25,258 nt of DNA from Clostridia bacterium (GTDB lineage: Bacteria; Bacillota; Clostridia; Saccharofermentanales; UBA5734), in the NCBI GenBank assembly GCA_009929975.1, contig RZZF01000002.1, positions 1 through 25,258 of the forward strand, read 5' to 3'. A program made the position numbers and the translations under genes. Below the pieces are notes generated by a model, which saw only the letters and a program-made list of their open reading frames with translations, did no database searches and had not been told where the DNA came from. Every line of letters begins with the position of its first letter. Position 1 is the first letter of the stretch. Below, piece by piece: positions 8,378-16,097 of this stretch.

Positions 8378-9388
8378 TCAAACAGCTCCTCCTTTGAAGC
8401 GATCTCCCGGCTGATACCGCCAGGAGGTCGCTTCTTTGACACCAAAATCAGGCAGCGGCTGGTACCAGGTCGGGATCAATTCGCGAAAATTCTGATACGA
8501 CGCGATCATCTGGAGAAGGCCCTGCTGCTCAGTCCGTGTTGGTGATGCCGCTCGCCATCTTTCGATACGCCAGAGAATCTCAATCGCGATGAAGAGGCGC
8601 AGAATCTGATAGGAACGGCTGCCGGCCGCTCCTGCGAAGTAGCTGTCGAGCACACCGGTCAGGAAAACAGATCCGCTGGCACCTGTATTCAGGACAAGCG
8701 CCGCCAAATCACGATATGGATGCCCGGTGACCCGACCGGTCACACCCGTGAGAACCAGGCCGGATCGAGGTGTCAGGACACCATGCTCCGGCCCCGGCCG
8801 TCCATGCAGCCAGGCTGTGCCGTGCCGGGTCCAGATTTTCGCCAGGGAACGGATCAGGCTGATCATCCGGTCCGGCACAGGGAGGGCCAGTCCGCAGCGT
8901 TCAGCACGTGTCAGCAAGTCGGCAGTTTGCCGGCTCCAGTCAGATGATCCGCAAGCCGGTGGCGGCATCTGGATCTGATGGGGTATCAGTCGATCCGCCG
9001 CGTGCAGTTGTCTCAGCACCAGTCCGTAATCAATGCCTGAGGCATAATCATCCTGAGGTCCGTACTGCCCGAGCCGTCGGCGAACCGGCTCGCCGCGGAT
9101 CCAACGGCTCAGCAGATATTGAAATTGCCGATCGGCACTGAGACCGTGCCGGACCGGCTGCGGGACGCAGGCGAACCGTTGGAAAAGAAACTGCAGGCGC
9201 TGATAACTGGCGCCGGATCGGTCAATCGATGAATCGGGAAACCATCTCAGGCAATACAGCCGGCCAGAGTGAGTTTCGACATAGCAGCTGCGGTGATCAT
9301 CACGGTCCGACGGCAGTTCGATCAGTCGCCAGCCACCTTCATCGGCAAGCAGTTCACTGAGAAGTCTGTCGTTGTCCGGATTGCTCAT
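8378..9388 (-). CDS. APH/choline-kinase-fold protein lacking catalytic residues (probable pseudokinase)
   Basis: A 336-residue protein with the layout of aminoglycoside-phosphotransferase/choline-kinase-like enzymes: an N-lobe with YLLSRWIRGEP (91-101), the helix LRQLHA (125-130), a catalytic-loop equivalent WLHGRPGPEHGVL (193-205), a metal-binding strand LVLTGVTG (211-218) and GHPYRDLA (222-229). In active members the loop reads HGDxxxxN and the strand carries an Asp. Here the Asp is Arg197, the Asn is His202, the metal Asp is Thr214 or a neighbour, and the N-lobe Lys position looks like Arg48. It is therefore unlikely to phosphorylate by the usual mechanism and may bind a ligand or partner. 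The reading frame is intact and the ATG has a GGAGGA site. It is convergent with the acyl-CoA ligase and divergent from the gluconokinase operon. The fold assignment is by motif spacing only. Confidence 0.7.
   Translation of the reverse strand: MSNPDNDRLLSELLADEGGWRLIELPSDRDDHRSCYVETHSGRLYCLRWFPDSSIDRSGASYQRLQFLFQRFACVPQPVRHGLSADRQFQYLLSRWIRGEPVRRRLGQYGPQDDYASGIDYGLVLRQLHAADRLIPHQIQMPPPACGSSDWSRQTADLLTRAERCGLALPVPDRMISLIRSLAKIWTRHGTAWLHGRPGPEHGVLTPRSGLVLTGVTGRVTGHPYRDLAALVLNTGASGSVFLTGVLDSYFAGAAGSRSYQILRLFIAIEILWRIERWRAASPTRTEQQGLLQMIASYQNFRELIPTWYQPLPDFGVKEATSWRYQPGDRFKGGAV
8396..8437 (+). terminator. Probable intrinsic terminator of the acyl-CoA ligase gene, inside the neighbouring CDS
   Basis: GAAGCGATCTCC (8396-8407) pairs with GGAGGTCGCTTC (8423-8434) in a 12-pair stem with one G-T wobble. 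The loop contains a further CGG/CCG pairing. It is followed by TTT (8435-8437), so the U tract is short. It lies 45 bases after the ligase stop and within the last codons of the convergent pseudokinase gene. Confidence 0.5.
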
Positions 9389-9417
9389 ACACCGTCCTCC
9401 GCTCGTATCGTTCCTTC

Positions 9418-9423
9418 ATTATA
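9418..9423 (-). promoter_or_regulatory. Candidate -10 box for the pseudokinase gene
   Basis: A perfect TATAAT on the minus strand, 29 bases upstream of the ATG at 9388 and just before its GGAGGA site. There is no convincing -35 box or TGn extension, so this is tentative. The 254-base gap between the two divergent genes holds this box, the gluconokinase -10 box and a small palindrome CGAAAATTTTTCG (9510-9522). Confidence 0.4.
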
Positions 9424-9594
9424 GAGTTCTCTTGCGCCGGTGGCCCCGGATGTAGATCAACATCGTGTCAACCAGGTCAAAACAAGGACAGACACGCCGG
9501 GGTTTCATACGAAAATTTTTCGGACACGGTGCATCTGAGCAAGCTTTCCTGCGGAACTTGCCAAGATAGGGATGCAGGGGGTGGACTTGTCCTT

Positions 9595-9600
9595 TATAAT
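9595..9600 (+). promoter_or_regulatory. Candidate -10 box for the gluconokinase operon
   Basis: A perfect TATAAT 42 bases before the gluconokinase ATG at 9643. No good -35 hexamer is found at 16-18 bases, which suggests an activator-dependent or weak promoter. The implied transcript start (about 9607) lies downstream of an in-frame ATG at 9529 and so argues against that longer start. Confidence 0.45.
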
Positions 9601-9642
9601 GGACTCAGACAAAGCAGTGGATCAACCATAAGGCGGTATGAA

Positions 9643-11151
9643 ATGGCAGATAACTACTATCTCGGCATCGACCTCGGAACATCGAGTGTCAGGGCAGTTC
9701 TATTCAATCACGACGGGCAGCCCGTTCATGCTGAGCAGCGTGAGACACCTCTGATGACGGAAACGGCGGCAACAGCCGAGCTTGATCCTGATCTGATATT
9801 CGACCAGCTGATCGAAGTGGTCAGCCAGAGCACTCGCTTCGCCCGGGAGCACAACCACCATATTCGCGCCATCGGCTGGAGCACTCAGCTGCACAGTCTG
9901 ATGGCGGTGGATAAGAGCGGCCGCCCCCTGACCCGGCTGATGACCTGGGCAGACAGCCGCGCCAATGACCAGGCCGACGAGATCAGCCGCCAGTTTGATT
10001 CTGACCGCCTGTACTCAATTACCGGCTGCCGGGCACAGCATCCGCTGTATCCACTCAGCAAAATTCTCTGGCTGAAGGAATGCCAGCCGGACGTTTTCGC
10101 CAGAGCTCACCGTTTTATCTCCATCAAGACGTATCTGACTGAACGCCTGTGTGGTGAATATCTGATTGATATCACCGACGCGTCAGCCACAGCGTGCTTC
10201 AATATCCGGGAATTTCGCTGGGACCCCTATATTCTGAAGGAAATACTCGGGCTTGAACCACGCCACTTCGCCCGTCCGGTAGCCTGCGAAGCGGTCTTGC
10301 CGCCGTTGAAACCTCAGATGCGTCTGCGGCTCGGCCTTGAACCGGAAACACTGATTGTCGCCGGAACCGGAGACGGCATCGCGGCTAATCTTGGCTGTGG
10401 CATTTTTGATGACAGCGCCATGACCAGTACAATCGGCACGAGCGGCGCGATCCGCACAACAGTCCGCCAGCCGCTGCTGGATCCGCGGCAGCGAACCTGG
10501 TGCTACTGTCTGTCCGATCATCTCTGGGTAGCCGGCGGAGCGATCAACAATGGCGGAATCGTTCTGCGCTGGCTGCGCGATCAATTCCTGGAAACATTCA
10601 AGGCCGATGCCGCGGCTTCAGATCTCAACTCCGTCTACGCCCAGTTCGACCGCTACGCCGCTGATCTTCCGGCCGGCAGTGACGGCTTGATCTTCCTTCC
10701 TCTGTTGACCGGCGAACGTTCACCCAACTGGAACGCCCGTACACGCGGTGTTCTGTATGGCCTGGATATCAGGCACAGCCGCGCGCATATTGTCAGAGCA
10801 GCCATGGAAGGGATCCTATACCAGATGTATTCGGTCTATCAGGCACTGGCTTCGATCAGCGGATCATCCATTCAGATCCGCGCCAATGGCGGGTATGCCC
10901 GCTCTGAAATATGGCTGCAGATGCAGGCTGACCTGTTCGGTCAGCCGATCGCGGTCAGTACGGTCAGCGAGGCTTCAGCGTTAGGTGCCGCCTACCTTGG
11001 CATGCTGGCTGCCGGTACCGTATCCCATTTGGGAGAGACGCTGCCGGCCATGGCCGTCCATAAAATTTTCCAGCCTGATCCAGCCCAGTCCGCGGTGTAT
11101 CAATCCGGATTCCAGCTGTATCAGGACATCTATCAGCGGCTGTACCGCTAA
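9643..11151 (+). CDS. gntK: Gluconokinase, FGGY family
   Basis: A 502-residue FGGY carbohydrate kinase that phosphorylates D-gluconate to 6-phosphogluconate with ATP. The N-terminal ATP motif is LGIDLGTSSVRAVLF (7-21). The substrate-side motif TWADSR (101-106), the catalytic Asp244 in GTGDGIAANLG, TIGTSGAIR (263-271), GGAINNGGIVLRW (298-310) and TGERSPNWNARTRG follow the order and wording of Bacillus GntK. The start at 9643 is preferred because an AAGGCGG site precedes it, the sugar-kinase fold begins right after it, and the -10 box at 9595 lies upstream; an in-frame ATG at 9529 would add 38 residues without homology. The stop TAA overlaps the AAGGAGGA site of the next gene. Gluconate specificity is supported by the 6-phosphogluconate dehydrogenase two genes downstream. 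Confidence 0.9.
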   Translation: MADNYYLGIDLGTSSVRAVLFNHDGQPVHAEQRETPLMTETAATAELDPDLIFDQLIEVVSQSTRFAREHNHHIRAIGWSTQLHSLMAVDKSGRPLTRLMTWADSRANDQADEISRQFDSDRLYSITGCRAQHPLYPLSKILWLKECQPDVFARAHRFISIKTYLTERLCGEYLIDITDASATACFNIREFRWDPYILKEILGLEPRHFARPVACEAVLPPLKPQMRLRLGLEPETLIVAGTGDGIAANLGCGIFDDSAMTSTIGTSGAIRTTVRQPLLDPRQRTWCYCLSDHLWVAGGAINNGGIVLRWLRDQFLETFKADAAASDLNSVYAQFDRYAADLPAGSDGLIFLPLLTGERSPNWNARTRGVLYGLDIRHSRAHIVRAAMEGILYQMYSVYQALASISGSSIQIRANGGYARSEIWLQMQADLFGQPIAVSTVSEASALGAAYLGMLAAGTVSHLGETLPAMAVHKIFQPDPAQSAVYQSGFQLYQDIYQRLYR

Positions 11152-11161
11152 GGAGGATCCC

Positions 11162-12433
11162 ATGCCAATCATCATCGAACGCCCTGAAGCGGCGATTTCA
11201 GATCAGGAGCTGCGCGAAGCCCTGCAACAGACGCTGTCAGGCCGAAACCTGAAAAAAGTTTTGCTGCTGCCTCCCGATCTGACACGCCTCCACTCTGGTG
11301 CCGGCCGGATCACGCAGTTATGCTATCAGCTGCTCAGTCCGGACTGCCAGGTGGACATCATGCCCGCGCTCGGAACACATGACGCGATGACCGAAGCGGA
11401 ATGCCGCCTGTTTTTCGGCCCCGACATTCCCTGGTCCTCGTTCATCGCCCATCGTTGGAAAACCGATGTCGTCAAAATCGGTGAGGTGCCGGCCGACTTT
11501 ATCAGAACCGTCTCTGAGGGACGGATTGATGAAGCATTGCAGATTGAAATCAACCGTCGCCTGCTCGACCCGCAGTATGACCTGATTCTCTCGATCGGCC
11601 AGGTTGTACCGCACGAAGTCGTCGGTATGGCCAACTACAGCAAGAACATTCTGGTCGGCTGCGGCGGACGAACGGCAATCAACCAGTCACATTTTCTCGG
11701 AGCTGTCTATGGACTGGAACGACTGATGGGGCGTGACCATTCACCGGTGCGCCAGGTCTTTGATTATGCTGAAGAACATTTCCTCAGCCGGCTGCCGCTG
11801 GAATATATCCTGACCGTGACCACCCTGCAGGAGCAGACAGTTAATCTCGAAGGGCTCTATATCGGGCGTGACCGGTCTTTGTTTGAACAGGCAGTCAAAC
11901 TGAGCCAGGCGCGGAACTTCATCCATCTTGACCGTGAGCCGAAAAAAATGGTGGTCTATCTGGATGAACGTGAATTCCGCAGCACCTGGCTCGGCAACAA
12001 GGCCGTTTACCGGACACGAATGGCCATTGCTGACGGAGGCGAACTGCTGATTCTCGCCCCCGGTGTCAAAAAATTCGGCGAGGATCCTGAGATTGACGCA
12101 CTGCTGCGCCGCTACGGTTATGTCGGCCGGGATCAGATCCTTGACCTGTATCAGGCTCATGAAGATCTGAGATCGAATCCTTCGGCGGCCGCTCATCTGA
12201 TTCACGGCTCATCGGACGGACGCTTTACCATCACATACGCCGTTCGCCATCTCAGCCGTAAAGCGGTCGAAAAGGCCGGTTATCAATACGCTTCGCTGGA
12301 TGACATGTTAAAACGATACGACCCGGACCATCTGAAACCGGGTTATAATCAATTACCGGATGGTGAGGAAATCTACTTTATCAGCAATCCGGCCGTCGGT
12401 CTCTGGGCCAGCCGCCAGCGACTGGCCCACTGA
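11162..12433 (+). CDS. LarA-family nickel-pincer hydroxyacid racemase/epimerase, candidate aldonate 2-epimerase
   Basis: A 423-residue DUF2088/lactate-racemase-domain protein. Enzymes of this family use a nickel-pincer nucleotide cofactor to invert the alpha carbon of 2-hydroxy acids. The key residues of Lactobacillus LarA have counterparts at matching spacings: Asp39 and Arg42 in PDLTRLHS, His73 in LGTHD, His151 in VVPHEVVG, Lys161 ten residues later (the cofactor-attachment lysine) and His177 sixteen residues further (nickel ligand), in TAINQSHFLG. The ATG is 10 bases after gntK with an overlapping AAGGAGGA site, so the two are co-transcribed. Between a gluconokinase and 6-phosphogluconate dehydrogenase, epimerisation of an aldonate such as D-mannonate/D-gluconate is the best guess; D-gluconate 2-epimerase activity has been reported for a LarA homologue. 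LarB/C/E cofactor-synthesis genes are not in the window. Confidence 0.8.
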   Translation: MPIIIERPEAAISDQELREALQQTLSGRNLKKVLLLPPDLTRLHSGAGRITQLCYQLLSPDCQVDIMPALGTHDAMTEAECRLFFGPDIPWSSFIAHRWKTDVVKIGEVPADFIRTVSEGRIDEALQIEINRRLLDPQYDLILSIGQVVPHEVVGMANYSKNILVGCGGRTAINQSHFLGAVYGLERLMGRDHSPVRQVFDYAEEHFLSRLPLEYILTVTTLQEQTVNLEGLYIGRDRSLFEQAVKLSQARNFIHLDREPKKMVVYLDEREFRSTWLGNKAVYRTRMAIADGGELLILAPGVKKFGEDPEIDALLRRYGYVGRDQILDLYQAHEDLRSNPSAAAHLIHGSSDGRFTITYAVRHLSRKAVEKAGYQYASLDDMLKRYDPDHLKPGYNQLPDGEEIYFISNPAVGLWASRQRLAH

Positions 12434-12495
12434 ACAGCAGATAGCCGGCTGACCCTGCGAAGCAGCATGGCGGCCGCGTCACAAGGAGGACAACT

Positions 12496-13947
12496 ATGAA
12501 AAAAGCAGATATCGGATTGATCGGTTTGGCCGTCATGGGTGAGAACCTGGTGATGAACATGGAAAGTCACGGATTCACCGTCGCGGTATTCAATCGTTCA
12601 GCGGATAAAGTGCGCTGCTTTATCGGTGGCAGAGCCAGCGGACGACAGATCATCGGCACCTATAGTCTTGAAGAACTGACTGCCCAGCTGCAGACGCCGC
12701 GTAAAATCATGCTGATGGTCAAGGCCGGCCAGCCGGTCGACCAGCTGATTGAGCAGCTGATCCCGCTGCTTGACGCCGGTGATGTGATCATCGATGGCGG
12801 CAACTCTCATTTTCCGGACACGATTCGCCGGACACGCCATGTTGAGGCAGCCGGTCTTCTCTATATCGGCACCGGTGTTTCCGGTGGTGAGGAAGGCGCG
12901 TTGAAAGGACCGAGTATCATGCCTGGCGGTTCTGAAGCCGCCTGGCCGCTGGTTCAGCCGATCTTTCAGGCAATCGCCGCCAAAGTTGAAGACGGCAGCC
13001 CCTGCTGTGACTGGGTCGGGTCAGATGGAGCCGGTCATTTTGTCAAAATGGTTCATAACGGGATTGAATATGGTGATATGCAGCTGATCTGTGAAGCCTA
13101 TCATCTGATGCGCGATTATCTGAAAATGACCGCGGACGAGATGCACGACGTTTTCACCGACTGGAACCAGGGCGATCTGGACAGCTATCTGATCGAGATC
13201 ACCCGCGATATTCTGGCATACAAAGATGAAGACGGTGAGCCGATGATTGACAAGATTCTTGACGCGGCCGGCCAGAAGGGGACAGGCAAATGGACCTCGG
13301 TCGCGTCTTTGGATGAAGGTGTCCCCCTGACCCTGATCAGTGAAGCTGTCTACTCCCGTTTTCTTTCCGCATTGAAATCAGAGCGTGTCGCGGCGTCAAA
13401 GATCCTGCAGGGACCTTCGGCCACATTCACCGGGGACAGGGAGGCGTTTCTTGTTCATCTGCGCAGCGCGCTCTACGCCGCGAAGATTGTGTCGTATGCC
13501 CAGGGTTATGCGCTGATGAAAGCGGCAGCCGAAACCTACGGATGGCAGCTCGACTTCGGCGGTATCGCGAAAATGTGGCGCGGCGGCTGCATCATCCGTT
13601 CGATCTTCCTCAATCGGATCAGCGACGCGTTTGCCGCGCAGCCTGACTTGCAGAACCTGCTGCTCGCTCCGTTTTTCCAGGAACAGGTCAGCCAGGCGCA
13701 GTCCGGCTGGCGTCAGGTGATCGCCGCTGCAGCGCTTGCCGGCATTCCGGTGCCGGCCATGGCAACCTCACTCAGTTATTTCGACGGCTATCGCAGCGAA
13801 TGGCTGCCGGCTAATCTGCTCCAGGCGCAAAGAGATTATTTCGGTGCGCATACCTATGAGCGGGTCGATCGCGAACGCGGGGAATTCTTTCATACGAACT
13901 GGACCGGCGAGGGCGGCGATACCGCCTCATCGACCTATAACGCGTAA
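12496..13947 (+). CDS. gnd: 6-phosphogluconate dehydrogenase (decarboxylating, NADP-type)
   Basis: A 483-residue enzyme that oxidatively decarboxylates 6-phosphogluconate to ribulose-5-phosphate, giving NAD(P)H. The cofactor motif GLIGLAVMGENL lies at 7-18, and Asn33-Arg34 after the second strand are the residues usually read as NADP preference. DGGNS (100-104), VSGGEEGA (128-135) and HFVKMVHNGIEYGDM carry the substrate and catalytic residues (Lys184, Asn188, Glu191). The C-terminal tail has RDYFGAHTYERVD and the FHTNWTG end typical of the long, dimeric form. The length is normal. It lies 62 bases after the LarA homologue with an AAGGAGGA site and is the last gene of the operon, followed by a hairpin terminator. 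Together with gntK it converts gluconate to pentose phosphate. Confidence 0.96.
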   Translation: MKKADIGLIGLAVMGENLVMNMESHGFTVAVFNRSADKVRCFIGGRASGRQIIGTYSLEELTAQLQTPRKIMLMVKAGQPVDQLIEQLIPLLDAGDVIIDGGNSHFPDTIRRTRHVEAAGLLYIGTGVSGGEEGALKGPSIMPGGSEAAWPLVQPIFQAIAAKVEDGSPCCDWVGSDGAGHFVKMVHNGIEYGDMQLICEAYHLMRDYLKMTADEMHDVFTDWNQGDLDSYLIEITRDILAYKDEDGEPMIDKILDAAGQKGTGKWTSVASLDEGVPLTLISEAVYSRFLSALKSERVAASKILQGPSATFTGDREAFLVHLRSALYAAKIVSYAQGYALMKAAAETYGWQLDFGGIAKMWRGGCIIRSIFLNRISDAFAAQPDLQNLLLAPFFQEQVSQAQSGWRQVIAAAALAGIPVPAMATSLSYFDGYRSEWLPANLLQAQRDYFGAHTYERVDRERGEFFHTNWTGEGGDTASSTYNA

Positions 13948-13974
13948 GCAACAGCGCCCTGATGATGTGATGAC

Positions 13975-14007
13975 AGCAGCCCGGATCGACCATGATCCGG
14001 GCTGTTC
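13975..14007. terminator. Bidirectional hairpin terminator between gnd and the GGDEF/HD-GYP gene
   Basis: AGCCCGGATC (13978-13987) and GATCCGGGCT (13994-14003) form a perfect 10-pair stem around a 6-base loop, extendable by about three pairs. It is followed by a weak T-rich tail on the plus strand only. Its place between two convergent genes, 30 bases after gnd and touching the stop of the minus gene, makes a shared terminator the simplest reading. Confidence 0.65.
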
Positions 14008-15937
14008 ATATCTTGAGCGGTTTCGACTGAGCCAGAAAACGCCGGAACAGTGCCACTACAGCTGGATCGAACTGGCTGCCGGCGCCCTTCTCCAGTTCAT
14101 TCATCGCCTGAAATGACGACATATTCTTTTTGTGCAGCATGGCGTCAAACGCCACAGCGACACTGACCATCCGGCTGATCAGCGGAATTTCATGCTGACG
14201 CAGACCTCGCGGATAGCCGAGACCGTCCGGACGCTCATGATGGGTCAGAATAATCTCAGCGACATCCGCGTAGTGATGGATATTTTTCGCGATCTGGTAA
14301 CCGATCTCGACATGACGCTGTATTTCACGCCAGTCATCGTCATTCAGGGGCTCTTTCTTCATCAGAATGCGTTGATCAATCGCGATTTTCCCGATATCAT
14401 GCAGCCGGCCGGCCAGCCCGGCCAGCCGGATCTCTTCACGTGTAAGGCCGCTCTGCACTGCCAGCTGCTGGCAGATCTGGCCGATCCGCTCGCTCCGTTC
14501 CTTCTCCCGCGGGTCACGAATTGCCAGCTGCTGACGAATATGAGTGGCCAGACGGCGTTCAAATCCCCGGCGGTCCCTCATTTTCTGATGGTACATCTCT
14601 TCTTCAGCCTTGATGAACTGTTCAGCGAATATCTGATCCGGCAGCGTTTTGACCGCGATACCGCAGGAAACCGACAGAACCGACTGCGCGAGCTTTTTCT
14701 GGTCAATCAGCTGCATGATGCGGTCCCGGATCATCATCACCTGTTCCTGGCCGGTGTTCGGCAGCAGAACAATGAACTCATCCCCGCCGATCCGGGCGAT
14801 GATGTCATCGGCGCGGCAGGCCTGGCGCAGAATGTCCGCGTAGGCGATCAGCAGGGTGTCGCCGGTGGTATGACCAAAAATATCATTTGTGGCTTTCAGA
14901 CCGTTGATATCTGATAGGATCATGGCGATCGGCAGATTGCGCGGAACGTCGAGCCGCTGCAGTTCAGCGCTGTAAAAATGACGATTGTACAAATGAGTCA
15001 TCTGGTCGTGATAGCTGAGGTAGAGAATCCGGCTTTCATGTTTTTTCCGGTCTTCAATATTGCGGGCCGATCCGATCAGTTCCAGTTCTTTTTGCTCATT
15101 CAAGCGAAACCTGTAGGCAATCTCACTCCAGACAGGATGACCGTCGCGATGCTGCAGCTGCAATTCCAGATACGGGTGGAGCGGCTGTTCGCCATAGCGA
15201 AGAAACCGTTCCAGATACTGGCCGAACAGGTCAAGCAGGTGCGGACGCTGATAGGGGTCGGTCAGCTCACGATGAGACAGTCGAAGCGCATCGGCCACCG
15301 GATAGCCCAGCAGCTGCGTCACAGCCGGACTCACATAAGTCAGGGCATTGCGCTGAACATTGTATCGCCAGACCGTATCGAGTGAGAACTCAGTCAGCAG
15401 ACGGTACAGATCCCGGCTGTCACGCAGTTCAGACTCACTCTGGCGCTGTCTGCTGATATCAATCTGTATCGCCAGGACACCGATCAGCTGGCCGTGCTCA
15501 TTATACAGGCAGACTGAATCAATCATCATCCAGGCCGAAGTCTGGTCATGGCGGATAATCTTGACCTCTTGACGCAATTCACCCAGTTCAAACAGCTGAA
15601 ACCAGCTCTGGCTGCTCTCATCCAACAGGTCTCCATAAAGATCGGCAGGACTTCTGCCGATCAGCCCGATGCGCTCAATGGCACGAAACTGGTGCAGGGC
15701 CGTCGCGTTCACCCAGGTCAGCGGCATGGTGAGATACATGGTCTTGAGTGTGGTTTCCCGATCGGCCGCATGCTGCCAGTCGACGGGTTCTCTGAGCTGG
15801 AACAAATAAATGCCGGCCATCGGCTGACTGACCAGAGCGTCAATCACACCCGGCTGAACATGATTCGTACAACTTTCCTGGATCATCGCCGCGAACTCAG
15901 CGTTGATCAGATTATCCCGCATTTCCTGAATTTTCAT
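14006..15937 (-). CDS. PAS-PAS-GGDEF-HD-GYP cyclic di-GMP turnover protein
   Basis: A 643-residue protein with no membrane segments. Two PAS-like modules (about 60-162, ending ISRQRQ, and 172-297, ending NIEDRKKH) precede a GGDEF domain with intact GGDEF (384-388) and I-site RADD (375-378) five residues earlier. A C-terminal HD-GYP domain (about 470-640) has LHDIGKIAI (512-520) and HHERPDGLGYP (566-576). The usual ADxYDAM metal-ligand motif reads AVAFDAM, with Val595 where Asp is expected, and the following RPYR motif is missing, so phosphodiesterase activity is doubtful. I chose the ATG at 15937 because a GGGAG site lies 7 bases upstream; an in-frame TTG at 15979 would add 14 residues but has no such site. 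It is expressed from its own strong promoter. Confidence 0.88.
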   Translation of the reverse strand: MKIQEMRDNLINAEFAAMIQESCTNHVQPGVIDALVSQPMAGIYLFQLREPVDWQHAADRETTLKTMYLTMPLTWVNATALHQFRAIERIGLIGRSPADLYGDLLDESSQSWFQLFELGELRQEVKIIRHDQTSAWMMIDSVCLYNEHGQLIGVLAIQIDISRQRQSESELRDSRDLYRLLTEFSLDTVWRYNVQRNALTYVSPAVTQLLGYPVADALRLSHRELTDPYQRPHLLDLFGQYLERFLRYGEQPLHPYLELQLQHRDGHPVWSEIAYRFRLNEQKELELIGSARNIEDRKKHESRILYLSYHDQMTHLYNRHFYSAELQRLDVPRNLPIAMILSDINGLKATNDIFGHTTGDTLLIAYADILRQACRADDIIARIGGDEFIVLLPNTGQEQVMMIRDRIMQLIDQKKLAQSVLSVSCGIAVKTLPDQIFAEQFIKAEEEMYHQKMRDRRGFERRLATHIRQQLAIRDPREKERSERIGQICQQLAVQSGLTREEIRLAGLAGRLHDIGKIAIDQRILMKKEPLNDDDWREIQRHVEIGYQIAKNIHHYADVAEIILTHHERPDGLGYPRGLRQHEIPLISRMVSVAVAFDAMLHKKNMSSFQAMNELEKGAGSQFDPAVVALFRRFLAQSKPLKI

Positions 15938-16002
15938 CTGCCGGCTCCCATTCAAACAGTGGATCGGGACAGTATTCAAAGCGTCATGGATCTTCTATTT
16001 TC

Positions 16003-16031
16003 ATTATCAATGGTTCAGACTCACATGTCAA
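16003..16031 (-). promoter_or_regulatory. Sigma-70-type promoter for the GGDEF/HD-GYP gene
   Basis: On the minus strand a perfect TTGACA (16031-16026) is followed after exactly 17 bases by GATAAT (16008-16003). This is the best -35/-10 pair in the window. The transcript would start near 15996, about 60 bases before the ATG at 15937, which again favours 15937 over the TTG at 15979. Confidence 0.75.
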
Positions 16032-16069
16032 ACTTTGTCATATCAAGACGCCTAATGATGACTTTCGAG

Positions 16070-16075
16070 TATAAT
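16070..16075 (+). promoter_or_regulatory. Candidate -10 box for the lipase-like gene
   Basis: A perfect TATAAT ends 8 bases before the GGAGGA site (16084-16089) of the gene starting at 16098. The -35 region is poor (GACGCC at 17 bases), and the implied leader would be very short. Confidence 0.4.
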
Positions 16076-16097
16076 AAGGTTGTCGGAGGAAACGAAA

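Noticed and set aside
9510..9522. Palindrome CGAAAATTTTTCG upstream of gluconokinase as an operator
   Set aside because: A single short AT-run palindrome can arise by chance and matches no operator I know; noted only as a minor feature of the gap.
9529..9642. In-frame upstream ATG extending gluconokinase by 38 residues
   Set aside because: The extension lies upstream of the only good -10 box (9595-9600), has no homology to sugar kinases, and the ATG at 9643 has its own ribosome site.
14132..14914. 260-codon open frame on the plus strand
   Set aside because: It is antisense to the GGDEF/HD-GYP gene, with no recognisable motif and no start signal.
16035..16040. TTGTCA as -35 box for the lipase-like gene
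   Set aside because: It is 29 bases from the TATAAT at 16070, too far for a normal promoter.
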